A stretch of DNA of 64,000 nt from Streptosporangium subroseum. Its GTDB lineage: Bacteria; Actinomycetota; Actinomycetes; Streptosporangiales; Streptosporangiaceae. Each line of letters starts with the position of its first letter. Within the stretch, counting starts at the first letter, position 1. The position numbers were made by a program, and so were the translations under genes. Below, in pieces: positions 1-7,762 of this stretch. Below the pieces are notes generated by a model, which saw nothing but the letters and a program-made list of their open reading frames with translations, was not told the DNA's origin and did not search any database. The DNA is taken from NCBI RefSeq assembly GCF_900188345.1, contig NZ_FZOD01000019.1, positions 1-64,000 of the forward strand, given 5' to 3'.

Positions 1-120
1 GTCAGCGCGTGAAAGTGGCGCGGTAGCGCAGGCCGGATCTCATGTCAGCGCGTGAAAGTGGCGCGGTAGCGCAGGCCGGATCTCATGTCAGCGCGCGGAG
101 GTGTCGCGGTAGCGCAGGCC
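1..120 (-). repeat. 43-bp tandem repeat of a TetR gene 3' end
   Basis: Positions 1-43 and 44-86 are identical 43-bp units. A diverged third unit (87-120 and onward) is the real 3' end of the TetR gene that stops at 88-90. Read on the minus strand, each unit is a tiny ORF of 13 codons (MRSGLRYRATFTR, stop) that mirrors the TetR tail (DGLRYRDTSAR, stop). The array starts exactly at the window edge, so more copies may lie to the left. Confidence 0.9.
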
Positions 121-672
121 GTCCATCAGCAGGTCGAGCATGCGGCTGGCCTGATCACGTTGCGCGGGCGCACCCGCGGCGAGGGACACCCCACCCATGC
201 TGGCGAGCACGTCGACCGGTTCGATGTCCGACCGTACGGTTCCGGCGGCGGCACCGGCGTGAAGCAACATCGTGATCGCGGCGATCAGCCGGTCACGACT
301 TTCCGCGTACGGATCCCCGCCCGACGCGATGACCACGCGCAACGCGTCGGCCATGCCGCGCTTGGTCGTCATGTAGTCGACGAAGTGATCCATCCAGGCA
401 CGCATCGCCTCGTCCGGCGGCATGGTCCGCAGGAGCTCCGCCGCGGCGTCGCACAACTTGGTGAGCTCGTTGCGGTACGCCGCCTCGATGAGCGCCTCAC
501 GGGTGGGGAAATGGCGGTAGAGCGTGCCGATGCCGACGCCCGCGTCCTTCGCGATCGCGTCGAGTGTCACGTCCGGCCCGTCATTGAAGAACGCGCGTAC
601 GGCGACGGCGAGCAACCGGTCGCGGTTGCGCTGCGCGTCGGCGCGCAGCGGTCGGGGGCCGGTGTCCGGCAC
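88..672 (-). CDS. TetR/AcrR family transcriptional regulator
   Basis: Probable repressor of about 194 aa. The N-terminal helix-turn-helix is clear: LDAIAKDAGVGIGTLYRHFP is the TetR signature. The C-terminal half is a helical ligand-binding and dimer domain. I chose the GTG at 670-672 because a strong GAGGAGGAG ribosome site lies about 6 nt upstream; an ATG 24 nt further upstream has none. It is divergent from the SDR gene at 847, and two palindromes between them are likely its operators, so it probably controls that oxidoreductase and itself. Its 3' end has been tandemly duplicated downstream. The ligand is unknown. Confidence 0.88.
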   Translation of the reverse strand: MPDTGPRPLRADAQRNRDRLLAVAVRAFFNDGPDVTLDAIAKDAGVGIGTLYRHFPTREALIEAAYRNELTKLCDAAAELLRTMPPDEAMRAWMDHFVDYMTTKRGMADALRVVIASGGDPYAESRDRLIAAITMLLHAGAAAGTVRSDIEPVDVLASMGGVSLAAGAPAQRDQASRMLDLLMDGLRYRDTSAR

Positions 673-744
673 GGTGTCTCCTCCTCGTCCGTCCATTCGG
701 ATGCCGTGGACGACCGTTCGACGTCGGGATGCGACTTGCTAAAT

Positions 745-788
745 GGAGGATACTCCGCTTACAGTCATACGTAGCGGAGGATCCTCCG
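745..788. promoter_or_regulatory. Paired palindromic operator for the divergent TetR/SDR genes
   Basis: Two related palindromes lie in the 174-bp divergent gap. The perfect one is CGGAGGATCCTCCG at 775-788; the imperfect one is GGAGGATACTCC at 745-756. Their centres are 31 bp apart, about three helical turns. TetR proteins commonly bind such sites; binding here is inferred from position. Confidence 0.6.
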
Positions 789-846
789 TTTCACATCGTA
801 CCCGCTGGGCCTTCCATCCGCATTGTCACTCAAGACAGGCAGGATC

Positions 847-1794
847 ATGACTGCGACCACACCTATCACCACGCCGTTCACCGCGCAGTCCACCGCCGCC
901 GAGGTTGTGGACGGTATCGATCTCACCGGCCGCCGCGTCATCGTGACCGGTGGAGCGTCCGGCATCGGCATCGAGACCGCCCGTACGCTCGCCGGCGCGG
1001 GCGCCGAGGTGACCCTGGCGGTCCGCAACCTCGAGGCGGGCGAGCGCACCGCCGAGGACATCACCGCGACCACCGGCAACAAGCAGGTCCTCGTCGCACC
1101 CCTCGACCTTTCCGACCAGGCCTCCGTCGCGGCCTTCACCGCCGCCTGGGACGGCCCGCTGCACATCCTCATCAACAACGCCGGCGTGATGGCGTCACCC
1201 GAGACGCGCACCCCGGAGGGCTGGGAACTCCAGTTCGCCACCAACCACCTCGGCCACTTCGCGCTCGCCACGGGACTGCACCGGGCGCTCGCGGCGGCCG
1301 ACGGCGCCCGCGTCGTGGCACTCAGTTCAAGCGCACACCTGCGCTCACCGATCGTCTTCGAGGACATCCACTTCCGGAACCGCGCGTACGAGCCGTGGCT
1401 CGCCTACGGGCAGTCCAAGACGGCCAACGTCCTGTTCGCGGTCAAGGCGAACAGGCTCTGGGCGAGCGACGGCATCACCGTCAACGCGGTGCACCCCGGC
1501 GGCATCCGGACCAACCTGCAGCGGCACGTCCCGCAGGAGGACATCGACCGGATGATCGCTCAGGCTGGAGTTGCGGCGAATCTCGCGTGGAAGACGCCCG
1601 AGCAGGGCGCCGCCACGTCCGTGCTGGTCGCGACGTCACCCCTTCTCGAAGGCGTCGGCGGCCGCTACTTCGAGGACTGCAACGAGGCGGAGCCGAACCA
1701 GGCGGGTAGCCGCCGGGGGGTCGCGGCGTACGCGCTCGACCCCGAGGCGGCCACGCGGCTCTGGCAGGTGTCCGTCGAGACGCTCGCCTCGTAA
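847..1794 (+). CDS. Short-chain dehydrogenase/reductase (SDR) family oxidoreductase
   Basis: Protein of 315 aa with a Rossmann fold and all classical SDR marks: the cofactor loop TGGASGIG near residue 38, the NNAG motif (ILINNAGVMAS), the catalytic Ser in ALSSSAH and the Tyr-x3-Lys pair in YGQSKTAN. It ends in a C-terminal substrate region typical of the retinol-dehydrogenase-like and WW-oxidoreductase-like SDRs. The ATG at 847 follows an AGGCAGGA site. An in-frame TTG at 823 is less likely. It is divergently paired with a TetR regulator and probably induced by the regulator's ligand. A decayed fragment of a similar SDR lies at 7,035-7,097. Confidence 0.9.
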   Translation: MTATTPITTPFTAQSTAAEVVDGIDLTGRRVIVTGGASGIGIETARTLAGAGAEVTLAVRNLEAGERTAEDITATTGNKQVLVAPLDLSDQASVAAFTAAWDGPLHILINNAGVMASPETRTPEGWELQFATNHLGHFALATGLHRALAAADGARVVALSSSAHLRSPIVFEDIHFRNRAYEPWLAYGQSKTANVLFAVKANRLWASDGITVNAVHPGGIRTNLQRHVPQEDIDRMIAQAGVAANLAWKTPEQGAATSVLVATSPLLEGVGGRYFEDCNEAEPNQAGSRRGVAAYALDPEAATRLWQVSVETLAS

Positions 1795-2027
1795 CCGCAT
1801 CGCCTTCCATCCGGCCGAGGCGACCCGTGTGACAACAACGCCATGGACGGCCTCGTGAGGATCTCCGCCATAATCCACGCCCTCGGCAGAGGTCGTTCCT
1901 TCAAACCCGGCCCGGTGACCATGGCCTTCCACCGGCGATGCCTGTCGGGCAGGGCTCGAAAACCCTCGCGTGCGCGCCCCGGCGTCGGCGGCGATGACAT
2001 ATGAGAATGCGGGAGCGGACGGCCGGG
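1795..2027. other. Intergenic, no supported gene
   Basis: Convergent gap between the SDR gene and the YeaQ-type gene. Open frames cross it, but none has a recognisable domain or a ribosome site. No strong terminator hairpin was found. Confidence 0.5.
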
Positions 2028-2291
2028 TCAGGCCCTGCTCTTCTTGGCGCTCTTGGAGTTCGACACGACACCCACGCAGACGACGGCCAGGACGAGCTGC
2101 ACGATGAGCACGATCCACGTCTTGTCCTCGAAGCCCAGCAGGTAGGCGATACCCGAGCCGACAAAGGCGGCCACGATGCCCGAGATGATCGTGGCCACCA
2201 TCCCGATCTCCTGGCGACCGGGGATCAGCAGCCGGCCGAGGCCACCGGTGATCGCCCCGACGATAATGGCGCTGATGATGAACATGATCAT
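2028..2291 (-). CDS. GlsB/YeaQ/YmgE family stress-response membrane protein
   Basis: Small integral membrane protein of 87 aa with three hydrophobic segments (about residues 2-20, 30-53 and 57-77) and a basic tail (SKSAKKSRA). The GAITGGLGRLLIPGRQ stretch after the first segment, followed by GMVATIISGIVAAFVGSGIA, is the typical core of the transglycosylase-associated YeaQ family. These proteins are linked to general stress; their biochemical role is not settled. It is a single gene read toward the SDR. Length matches the family. Confidence 0.88.
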   Translation of the reverse strand: MIMFIISAIIVGAITGGLGRLLIPGRQEIGMVATIISGIVAAFVGSGIAYLLGFEDKTWIVLIVQLVLAVVCVGVVSNSKSAKKSRA

Positions 2292-2539
2292 ATTGATCTC
2301 CCTGTGAGGCGTGTTTCAACGGTTCAGGGAGACCTTAAAAGGCCTCTGTCGACACGCGCTTGACGGCGCATATACGCAGAACAGAACACCGTTTATGCGG
2401 CACCAGCCCCCGGAGGATCGCCTGCGCGGACCCGTCGGCCGTCACCTGAACCGGCGGAGAACCTCCAGAAAACGACTACCGGCCGATCGACAAGACCTGG
2501 GTGTACGGCGCCTGGCACCCCGGTGCGCCAGTAGTCAGC

Positions 2540-2947
2540 TCAGCCGAGTTCGTAGTCAAACCACATCCGATGGGTGCCATCGGCTTCGACCGTCAGCCCA
2601 CCAGAACCGGTGATCCCGGTCAGCTGGCCAGTGCCGCTTGAAGGCACGATGGTGAAGAACTCGTCGGTGCGGTCGCTGCCGGAGGTCGTCGCCGAATGTG
2701 CGAAGTTGAAGGCCCCGTCGCGATCGTGCAGTGAACCCTCGAAGGACTCCATGGCCACATAGGTGCCAACGCCGCTTGTGTGGTCGAACGCAGAAGTGAA
2801 GAGGGTCGCCGAGCGGCCGACGATATCTCCCTCGAAGTGTTTCTCCATCGTCGCGACCCCCACCGCGACTCCGGTGGACACTGGCGGGGATGGCGCCAGC
2901 TCGGTCGGGGCGAAGGCTTTGACGGTAAACGTTCCGGAAGCTCTCAT
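2540..2947 (-). CDS. DUF3224 domain-containing protein
   Basis: About 135 aa, starting MRASGTFTVKAFAPTEL. The alternating small beta-strand pattern with a GVGTYVAMESFEGSLHDRDG centre and a GTGQLTGITGSGGL end matches DUF3224 proteins, a lipocalin-like beta-barrel family of unknown function in actinomycetes. The ATG at 2,947 is chosen because it starts the domain. The frame stays open upstream to 3,001 and into a transposase remnant, so a fused N-terminus is possible, and no clear ribosome site decides it. Confidence 0.75.
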   Translation of the reverse strand: MRASGTFTVKAFAPTELAPSPPVSTGVAVGVATMEKHFEGDIVGRSATLFTSAFDHTSGVGTYVAMESFEGSLHDRDGAFNFAHSATTSGSDRTDEFFTIVPSSGTGQLTGITGSGGLTVEADGTHRMWFDYELG

Positions 2948-2974
2948 GGCACTGATGATATTGAGAGGGCCTGA

Positions 2975-3100
2975 CAGTTCGGCATGGCGCAGCCAGAGCA
3001 TCAGGCAGCCGATGGTGGCACCTGCGAGGTAGCGGCCGGCGAGTTGGTCGAAGCGGGTGGAGATGGCCTGCCACTGGTAGAGGTTCGATTCAGGCGAGAA
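2975..3100 (-). pseudogene. C-terminal remnant of an IS5-type DDE transposase
   Basis: In the minus frame that continues into the DUF3224 gene, the translation contains QWQAISTRFDQLAGRYLAG followed by ATIGCLMLWLRHAEL. This is the usual IS5-family ending (Q-W-R-x-I-A-T-R-Y-D-K-L-A, Y-x-A, then a hydrophobic W-L-R tail). Nothing of the catalytic DDE core is left. It marks an old insertion next to the DUF3224 gene. The family assignment rests on this short motif only. Confidence 0.6.
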
Positions 3101-3299
3101 ATCATGCTCGTCGCCCTCTTGACGCCACGGTGACCGGCCAGCCAGCTCGAAGGAATCGACTCAACGAGACAGCGGACTTCCGAGCGGCGCTGGGGCCCGA
3201 ATGCGTTATATGGCAAAAAGTCTTGATCATGATGAGGTCATATCCCATAGATGACCTTGTCTCTGGTTCGCGCCGGCCCAGTTCAACAGGCTGTCAACC

Positions 3300-4334
3300 A
3301 TGACGAACCTGCTCACCCGCCTCCACTTTCACCGGGAAGCCCGCCGCGACCTGATGACCGCTCACCGCCCGCTGTTGTTGTGCGCGGCGGGCATGACCGT
3401 ACTCACCGTATTCAGCGGCATCGGAATGGTGATCGACGAGCGCACCGTACTCGGCGAGCCGGTCTGGCTCAAGCCGTTCAAGTTCGCCGTCTCCTTCGCG
3501 CTGTACGCGGCCACGCTGGCGTGGATGCTGGGCAAAGTCCAGCGATGGCGGCGAACGCTCCGGTGGTTGGCCACGGTGGTCGTCCTGGGCTTCCTCCTCC
3601 CAGAGATCGCGGTCATCACCTTTCAGGCCGCGCGCGGTGTACGCAGCCACTTCAACTTCTCCACGCCGCTGGACGGGACCCTCTTCGCGATCATGGGTGG
3701 TGCGGCCTACCTGGGCTGGCTGACGACCTTCGCCGTGGGCGTCTTCCTCCTCTTCCAGCGCCGGCTCGACAGGGCGATGGCATGGGCGATTCCCCTCGGG
3801 ATCGCCTTGTCCCTCGGCGGCATGTCGATCGGCTACCTGATGACCAGCCCAACCCCGGACCAGGCGGAAGTGCTCAGGAACGGGCTGGAACCGACCACGA
3901 TCGGGGCCCACTCCATCGGCGGGTTCGACGGCGGCGCCACCATGCCGCTGACCGGATGGGCAACCGAGTCAGGCGACCTCCGCGTCGCGCACTTCGTCGG
4001 ACTGCACGCCCTGCAGGCACTCCCCCTGATCGCGGTCGGACTCCGGCTGCTCGCACGCCGCTTCCCCGTCCTGCACGATATGACGACCCGCGCCGCCCTC
4101 GTGATCGTCGCCGCGCTCGGCTACGCCGGAGTCATCGGCCTCCTGCTGTGGCAGGCTCAGCGTGGCCAAGCCCTGACCCACCCGGACGGCCTGACGCTGA
4201 CCGCCGCGGGAGCGCTCCTGGCCGCGATGACGGTAAGCGCGGCAATCATCGTGTCAGTACAGCAAGCTCGCCGTCTTTCCAGGACTACTGACCCATCGGT
4301 CACGTTGTCTCCGGAGATGTGCCGCCCGATTTAA
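3300..4334 (+). CDS. Multi-pass integral membrane protein, unknown function
   Basis: 344 aa with about eight hydrophobic segments (for example near residues 25-45, 60-78, 87-108, 127-150, 160-180, 235-255, 263-285 and 300-325). A conserved-looking loop reads LGEPVWLKPFKFAVSFALY, and a second loop holds DLRVAHFVGLHALQALPL with paired His. I recognise the general layout of an uncharacterised actinomycete membrane family but cannot name it. The ATG at 3,300 has only a weak upstream site. It stands alone between remnants, and the first msrA-tail repeat follows 42 bp after its stop. Confidence 0.7.
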   Translation: MTNLLTRLHFHREARRDLMTAHRPLLLCAAGMTVLTVFSGIGMVIDERTVLGEPVWLKPFKFAVSFALYAATLAWMLGKVQRWRRTLRWLATVVVLGFLLPEIAVITFQAARGVRSHFNFSTPLDGTLFAIMGGAAYLGWLTTFAVGVFLLFQRRLDRAMAWAIPLGIALSLGGMSIGYLMTSPTPDQAEVLRNGLEPTTIGAHSIGGFDGGATMPLTGWATESGDLRVAHFVGLHALQALPLIAVGLRLLARRFPVLHDMTTRAALVIVAALGYAGVIGLLLWQAQRGQALTHPDGLTLTAAGALLAAMTVSAAIIVSVQQARRLSRTTDPSVTLSPEMCRPI

Positions 4335-4375
4335 TCGGAGCTGGTTATGAGCCCTGCGGGCAATTTCGACCACCC

Positions 4376-4433
4376 ATCCGGCAAGACCTCACCTGGATGG
4401 GTCACGCAGCCTGACGCTGGTGCCGCTGTAGCC
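4376..4433 (-). repeat. msrA 3'-end repeat, copy A (decayed)
   Basis: On the minus strand it reads GYSGTSVRLRDPSR, stop. This is a worn version of the intact MsrA tail (GYCGIGGTSVKLGDPSEW). It shares about 88% over 51 bp with copy B at 18,701, including a CCGGCAAGACCTCAC left part that msrA itself lacks. A and B are direct repeats flanking a 14.3-kb block. Confidence 0.75.
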
Positions 4434-4476
4434 GATCAACCCGGATATCGCTGGAAATGATCTTCCAGGCCCGTAC

Positions 4477-4893
4477 TCAGAGCCGCTCGGGCAGGAGGGT
4501 GAACGCGCTTACATGCCGGGGACGTACGACGGTGAAATGACGACGATCGAGTGTGGCCACCTCAGCCAGCCCAAGCCTCTCGGCCACCGCGATCACGGAG
4601 GCATCAGCCGCACCCAATGGGAGATTGGCGTATATTTCGACCAAATCACTCATTCGATCCAGGTCTTCGTTGTTGAGGTCGATCAGAACCAGGCCAGTCT
4701 GGAAAGACCTCAGGAAAGCCGCTTCCGCTTTACTTCCCTGACGCTTCTCGATGAGCTGGCAGACTTCCGTGACAACCGTGACGGGAACGAGAAGCGGACC
4801 CGGGTGAGTCCTCAGAAGCCTGACGCAGAGTTCGTGATGGTTGTCTCGGATATTGACCGCTGCAACCAAAGGCCCTGAGTCAATGACGATCAC
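4477..4893 (-). CDS. vapC: PIN-domain toxin, VapC-like ribonuclease
   Basis: 138-aa PIN domain. The acidic residues expected for metal-dependent RNase activity are present: Asp in MIVIDSGPLVAA, Glu in VVTEVCQL, and a C-terminal pair in GAADASVIAVAERLG and ATLDRRHF. It would cleave RNA when freed from its partner. It starts with GTG at 4,891-4,893, overlapping the stop of the upstream antitoxin by 4 bp (GTGA), so the two are translationally coupled. It sits 43 bp from msrA-tail copy A. Confidence 0.85.
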   Translation of the reverse strand: MIVIDSGPLVAAVNIRDNHHELCVRLLRTHPGPLLVPVTVVTEVCQLIEKRQGSKAEAAFLRSFQTGLVLIDLNNEDLDRMSDLVEIYANLPLGAADASVIAVAERLGLAEVATLDRRHFTVVRPRHVSAFTLLPERL

Positions 4894-5096
4894 GAAGAGT
4901 GATTGTCCTCCGAGCGCAAGATCTCTTCAGAGCGTTCCGCAAAATCCGGCTCGGCCTCAAGTGTTCCGATGAACGGCAGATCACGGACAATGGGCTGTTC
5001 GTCGAGCTGGTCCCGGACAAGACGGAGCAGTGGAGCCACCTTCTCCTCGGGCAGGCGGTCCACCAGGTGGTGAAGCTCCTCACGCATCACGCTCAT
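4890..5096 (-). CDS. Antitoxin of the VapC-like toxin
   Basis: About 68 aa, starting MSVMREELHHLVDRLPEEKV. This N-terminus resembles the short antitoxin-like proteins that precede many PIN toxins in actinomycetes (DUF2281-like). The C-terminal half (PFIGTLEAEPDFAERSEEIL) would wrap the toxin. The ATG at 5,096 is preferred over one 48 nt upstream because it opens the conserved helix. It is encoded upstream of the toxin and overlaps it by 4 bp. It is called from the operon as well as the sequence. Confidence 0.75.
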   Translation of the reverse strand: MSVMREELHHLVDRLPEEKVAPLLRLVRDQLDEQPIVRDLPFIGTLEAEPDFAERSEEILRSEDNHSS

Positions 5097-5206
5097 GCAT
5101 CGAGTGTAACCAGACACCACCTGAACACATACGGCCGAACACAAGCGCTCGACTCAAGCAACTCTGATCTTTCGCAAAGAGGGGTTGCCGGGCGCCCGCC
5201 CCGCGG

Positions 5207-5644
5207 CTAGGCGCCGGCGATCTCTTCGGGGGACAGGGCGGCGAGCGCCTGCAGGGCGCGCAGGAATCCACGCCGGTCTTCGGCGGAAAGGCGTGCCAGC
5301 AGGCGTTCTTCCCCGCGCCGGATGGCCGCCTGCGCGGAGTCGCGTACGCGGCGGCCTTCGGCGGTCAACGACAGGACACGGGCACGCCGGTCGGCGGGGT
5401 CGGGGGTCCGCTCGATGAGACCCCTGCGCTGAAGGTCGTCGAGGACTCCGATGATGCGTGTCTTGTCCGCACCGATGGACTCCGCGAGCGCGGCCTGGGT
5501 CCGCAGCGGCCGTTCGTCCAGCGCGAGCAGGACCGAGTAGGCCCACATCGACAGGCCGTGCTCGTGCAGCACGGGCAGCTCGGCGTCGATGAGCGCCCTG
5601 CTCAGCGGGCTGATCATCGCGGCCAGATCGGGGCGGTCTGTCAC
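5207..5644 (-). CDS. MarR family transcriptional regulator
   Basis: 145 aa with the winged helix of MarR proteins: recognition helix region RTQAALAESIGADKTRIIGVLDDL, then the wing with the DPADRRARVLSLT signature. It likely binds as a dimer to the palindrome in the 79-bp gap to the divergent gene at 5,724, and so represses both. The start is GTG at 5,642-5,644. It is probably a sensor of small phenolic or oxidative signals, as in the family; the ligand is not readable from sequence. Confidence 0.88.
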   Translation of the reverse strand: MTDRPDLAAMISPLSRALIDAELPVLHEHGLSMWAYSVLLALDERPLRTQAALAESIGADKTRIIGVLDDLQRRGLIERTPDPADRRARVLSLTAEGRRVRDSAQAAIRRGEERLLARLSAEDRRGFLRALQALAALSPEEIAGA

Positions 5645-5662
5645 GGCAACGTATTATACGCA

Positions 5663-5693
5663 TTGACAGATGATAAGCATCTGTAGATGATAT
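5663..5693 (+). promoter_or_regulatory. Promoter with overlapping MarR-type operator
   Basis: A perfect inverted repeat CAGATG-N5-CATCTG lies at 5,667-5,683. It overlaps a TTGACA -35 box (5,663-5,668) and a GATGAT-like -10 region about 17 bp further. Occupancy by the divergent MarR protein would block transcription of the gene at 5,724. Confidence 0.6.
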
Positions 5694-5723
5694 GCGGAGG
5701 TTTATCAATGTGAGGAGTCGTTC

Positions 5724-6344
5724 ATGGACGTTCGAGAACTGGACAGACGCGCGGTGCGCGCGAGCGTGGACATGGTCGCCAAGGTGACGACCGAGGACCT
5801 CGGCCGGCCGACGCCGTGCGCCGGCTGGACGCTGGCCGACCTGCTCGCCCACATGACCGCTCAGCACCGCGGCTTCGCCGCTGCGGCGGAGGGAGGCGGA
5901 GCCGATCTGGCCGTGTGGCAGGCCGAGCCGCTCGGTGCCGGTGCCGTTTCGGCCTACAGCGGCGCCGCCGAACGCGTGGTGACGGCCTTCGCGGAAGACG
6001 GTGTGCTGGAGCGAGCGTTCGCACTACCCGAGTTCGGGAGGGGGTTGACGTTTCCCGCGGCACAGGCCATCGGCTTTCACCTCATCGACTACCTGGTGCA
6101 CGGCTGGGACGTCGCCCAATCACTCGGCGTCGAGTTCATCGCGGAGCCGGAGCTGGTGGAGGCCGCGTGGCCGATCGCCCAGGCGATCCCGGACGACGAG
6201 CGACGCCGTAGACCGGGCGCCGCGTTCCAGCCGAGTCTGGCCGTCCCCGAGGACGCGACCCGCTTCGATCTGATCCTCGCCATGCTCGGCCGCTCCCCGC
6301 GCGGCCATGGAGTCACGGTTCCGCAGACGTGGCCGCCGGCGTAG
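5724..6344 (+). CDS. TIGR03086/maleylpyruvate isomerase-like (DinB fold) protein
   Basis: 206 aa. Metal-ligand histidines fit the DinB/mycothiol-dependent isomerase fold: DLLAHMTAQHRGF near residue 41, and FHLIDYLVHGWDVAQSLG near 116-133. The N-terminal TPCAGWTLADLLAH motif is the hallmark of the TIGR03086 group. Members are thought to use or bind mycothiol; the substrate here is unknown. A GAGGAG site precedes the ATG. It is divergently paired with a MarR regulator, which suggests induction by a xenobiotic or stress signal. Confidence 0.85.
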   Translation: MDVRELDRRAVRASVDMVAKVTTEDLGRPTPCAGWTLADLLAHMTAQHRGFAAAAEGGGADLAVWQAEPLGAGAVSAYSGAAERVVTAFAEDGVLERAFALPEFGRGLTFPAAQAIGFHLIDYLVHGWDVAQSLGVEFIAEPELVEAAWPIAQAIPDDERRRRPGAAFQPSLAVPEDATRFDLILAMLGRSPRGHGVTVPQTWPPA

Positions 6345-6415
6345 CGGTTGGAGTCCGGCAGCGACGCCGTGCCCGGGCCGGCCCTCGCGAGACGTACCGA
6401 CCCTGCACCCTGAGG

Positions 6416-6630
6416 TCAAGCGGACGGAGGTCCCAGCAGGGACCAGCTCCGTTCATCCCCCCAGATCGAGGATGCGTCCACATACGGCCGCAGCAACGCG
6501 ACGAGCTCCCCGTCGCCTCGATCGTCGAGTTCGTCCGACGCTATCTTCCGCGCTACTCCCGCAAGGAAATCGGCAACCTGAACCCGTGGATCCAGACGCG
6601 AGTCGACAAGCCTCAGAACGCTAATCAATA
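6416..6630 (-). pseudogene. C-terminal remnant, DUF3800-like
   Basis: The minus-strand translation holds LVDSRLDPRVQVADFLAG followed by VARKIASDELDDRG and ends SWSLLGPPSA, stop. The D-S-x5-V-Q-V-A-D-F-L-A-G pattern matches the C-terminal signature of DUF3800 proteins, an RNase H-like family often found in mobile regions. No N-terminal part exists upstream; the DNA there turns AT-rich. Assignment from one motif. Confidence 0.45.
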
Positions 6631-7034
6631 AGACCAAAAACCTCACGCCGACCACGTTTTCTCAGGATCCAGCCAGAAGCACGCTTATTGCACAGCAATC
6701 ATTACGGAAATAGCACCAAAACTCTATCAACAGACCCAGATTTACGATAATAGGTTTTTGATCCGAGTGGGCCCTCGCCCCGAAGCTCTTCCGCCGGCCC
6801 GACCGCGACGACCGGCAGGCGCCCTGCCCGACCAACCCCCGGCCACCCACCGACGACAGGCGCCACGCGGTCATCACCTCGGCGCCGGAGCGCCCCACCG
6901 GCGCCGATGGTCCGCGGGCCGGAGCGCAAAGATCTCCACAGCCTTGAATCCGGGAAAGATAACCTCGCCGGTGTGCATATGAGGATCAGCCATCATCTTT
7001 CCCTTGTCCCGTCGGAGCCGAGACCGCCCACGCA
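6631..7034. other. Degraded intergenic DNA with an AT-rich patch
   Basis: About 6,650-6,765 is markedly AT-rich for this genome, then GC-rich DNA follows. A short minus-strand ORF (6,874-6,996, starting MMADPHMHTGEVIFPGFKAV) has an AAGGGA site before its ATG. It has no recognised domain and ends early, and may be a truncated gene start. Nothing else is supported. Confidence 0.4.
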
Positions 7035-7097
7035 CCGACGAACCACCTCGGACACTTCGGCCTGACGGTCGGGCTGCACGGCGCTCTGACCGCCACC
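7035..7097 (+). pseudogene. SDR oxidoreductase fragment
   Basis: Reads PTNHLGHFGLTVGLHGALTA in one frame. This matches the TNHLGHFALATGLHRALAA stretch of the intact SDR at 847-1,794. Only about 21 codons remain, just before the molybdenum hydroxylase operon. It looks like the scar of a deleted SDR gene. Confidence 0.6.
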
Positions 7098-7135
7098 TGC
7101 GGCGACCTCCCAGCGCCTCACCATCAGGAGATGTA

Positions 7136-7762
7136 ATGAACCCCACAAAATCCAGCGCCATCTCGCTACGTGTCAACGGCGAAACGCATTCACTCACGGT
7201 CGACAACCGCACCACCCTGCTCGACGCCCTGAGAGAGCACATTGATCTGACAGGGACGAAGAAGGGCTGCGACCAGGGGCAGTGCGGAGCCTGCACCGTG
7301 CTTCTCGACGGCCGGCGGGCCAACTCCTGCCTCCAGCTCGCGGTCGCCGCCGAGGGACGCGCGGTCACCACCATCGAGGGCATGGCCGACGGCGAGCGGC
7401 TGCATCCGGTGCAGCAGGCATTCCTCGACTTCGACGGTTACCAGTGCGGCTACTGCACGCCCGGTCAGGTCTGCTCCGCGGTCGCCGTGATCGAGGAGCA
7501 CGCCGCGGGCTGGCCGAGCGCCGCCACGGCCGACATCCGGCCCGAGACGGGACCACCCCCACTCGACGACAACGAGATACGCGAACGGATGAGCGGCAAC
7601 CTGTGCCGCTGCGGGGCGTACGTGTCGATCGTGCGCGCGGTCGCGGAAGCGGCGGCGCAGGCGGCGGCGGTGCGCGAATCCGCCGGCGACACGACTCCGG
7701 ACGGCGGCTCCGGCAGCGGTACGGTCCCGGCCGGCGGCTCGGGCGCGCGGGTGACGGCATGA
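7136..7762 (+). CDS. (2Fe-2S)-binding subunit of a xanthine/aldehyde dehydrogenase-family enzyme
   Basis: 208-aa electron-transfer subunit. The plant-type ferredoxin cluster is formed by the Cys of GCDQGQCGACTVLLDG plus NSC, and the second [2Fe-2S] site by CGYCTPGQVCS and GNLCRCGAY. It passes electrons from the Mo site to the FAD subunit. The closest named layout is PaoA/YagT, but no Tat signal is seen, so the enzyme is probably cytoplasmic. GGAG precedes the ATG. It overlaps the next gene by 4 bp (ATGA). The Ala/Gly-rich tail is longer than usual. Confidence 0.9.
   Translation: MNPTKSSAISLRVNGETHSLTVDNRTTLLDALREHIDLTGTKKGCDQGQCGACTVLLDGRRANSCLQLAVAAEGRAVTTIEGMADGERLHPVQQAFLDFDGYQCGYCTPGQVCSAVAVIEEHAAGWPSAATADIRPETGPPPLDDNEIRERMSGNLCRCGAYVSIVRAVAEAAAQAAAVRESAGDTTPDGGSGSGTVPAGGSGARVTA

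Noticed and set aside
729..1709. Plus-strand frame overlapping the first SDR
   Set aside because: Arg/His-rich shadow frame; the frame from 847 has all SDR motifs.
3251..4291. Alternative plus-strand frame over the membrane protein gene
   Set aside because: Arg/Pro-rich shadow; the frame starting at 3,300 has clear membrane helices.
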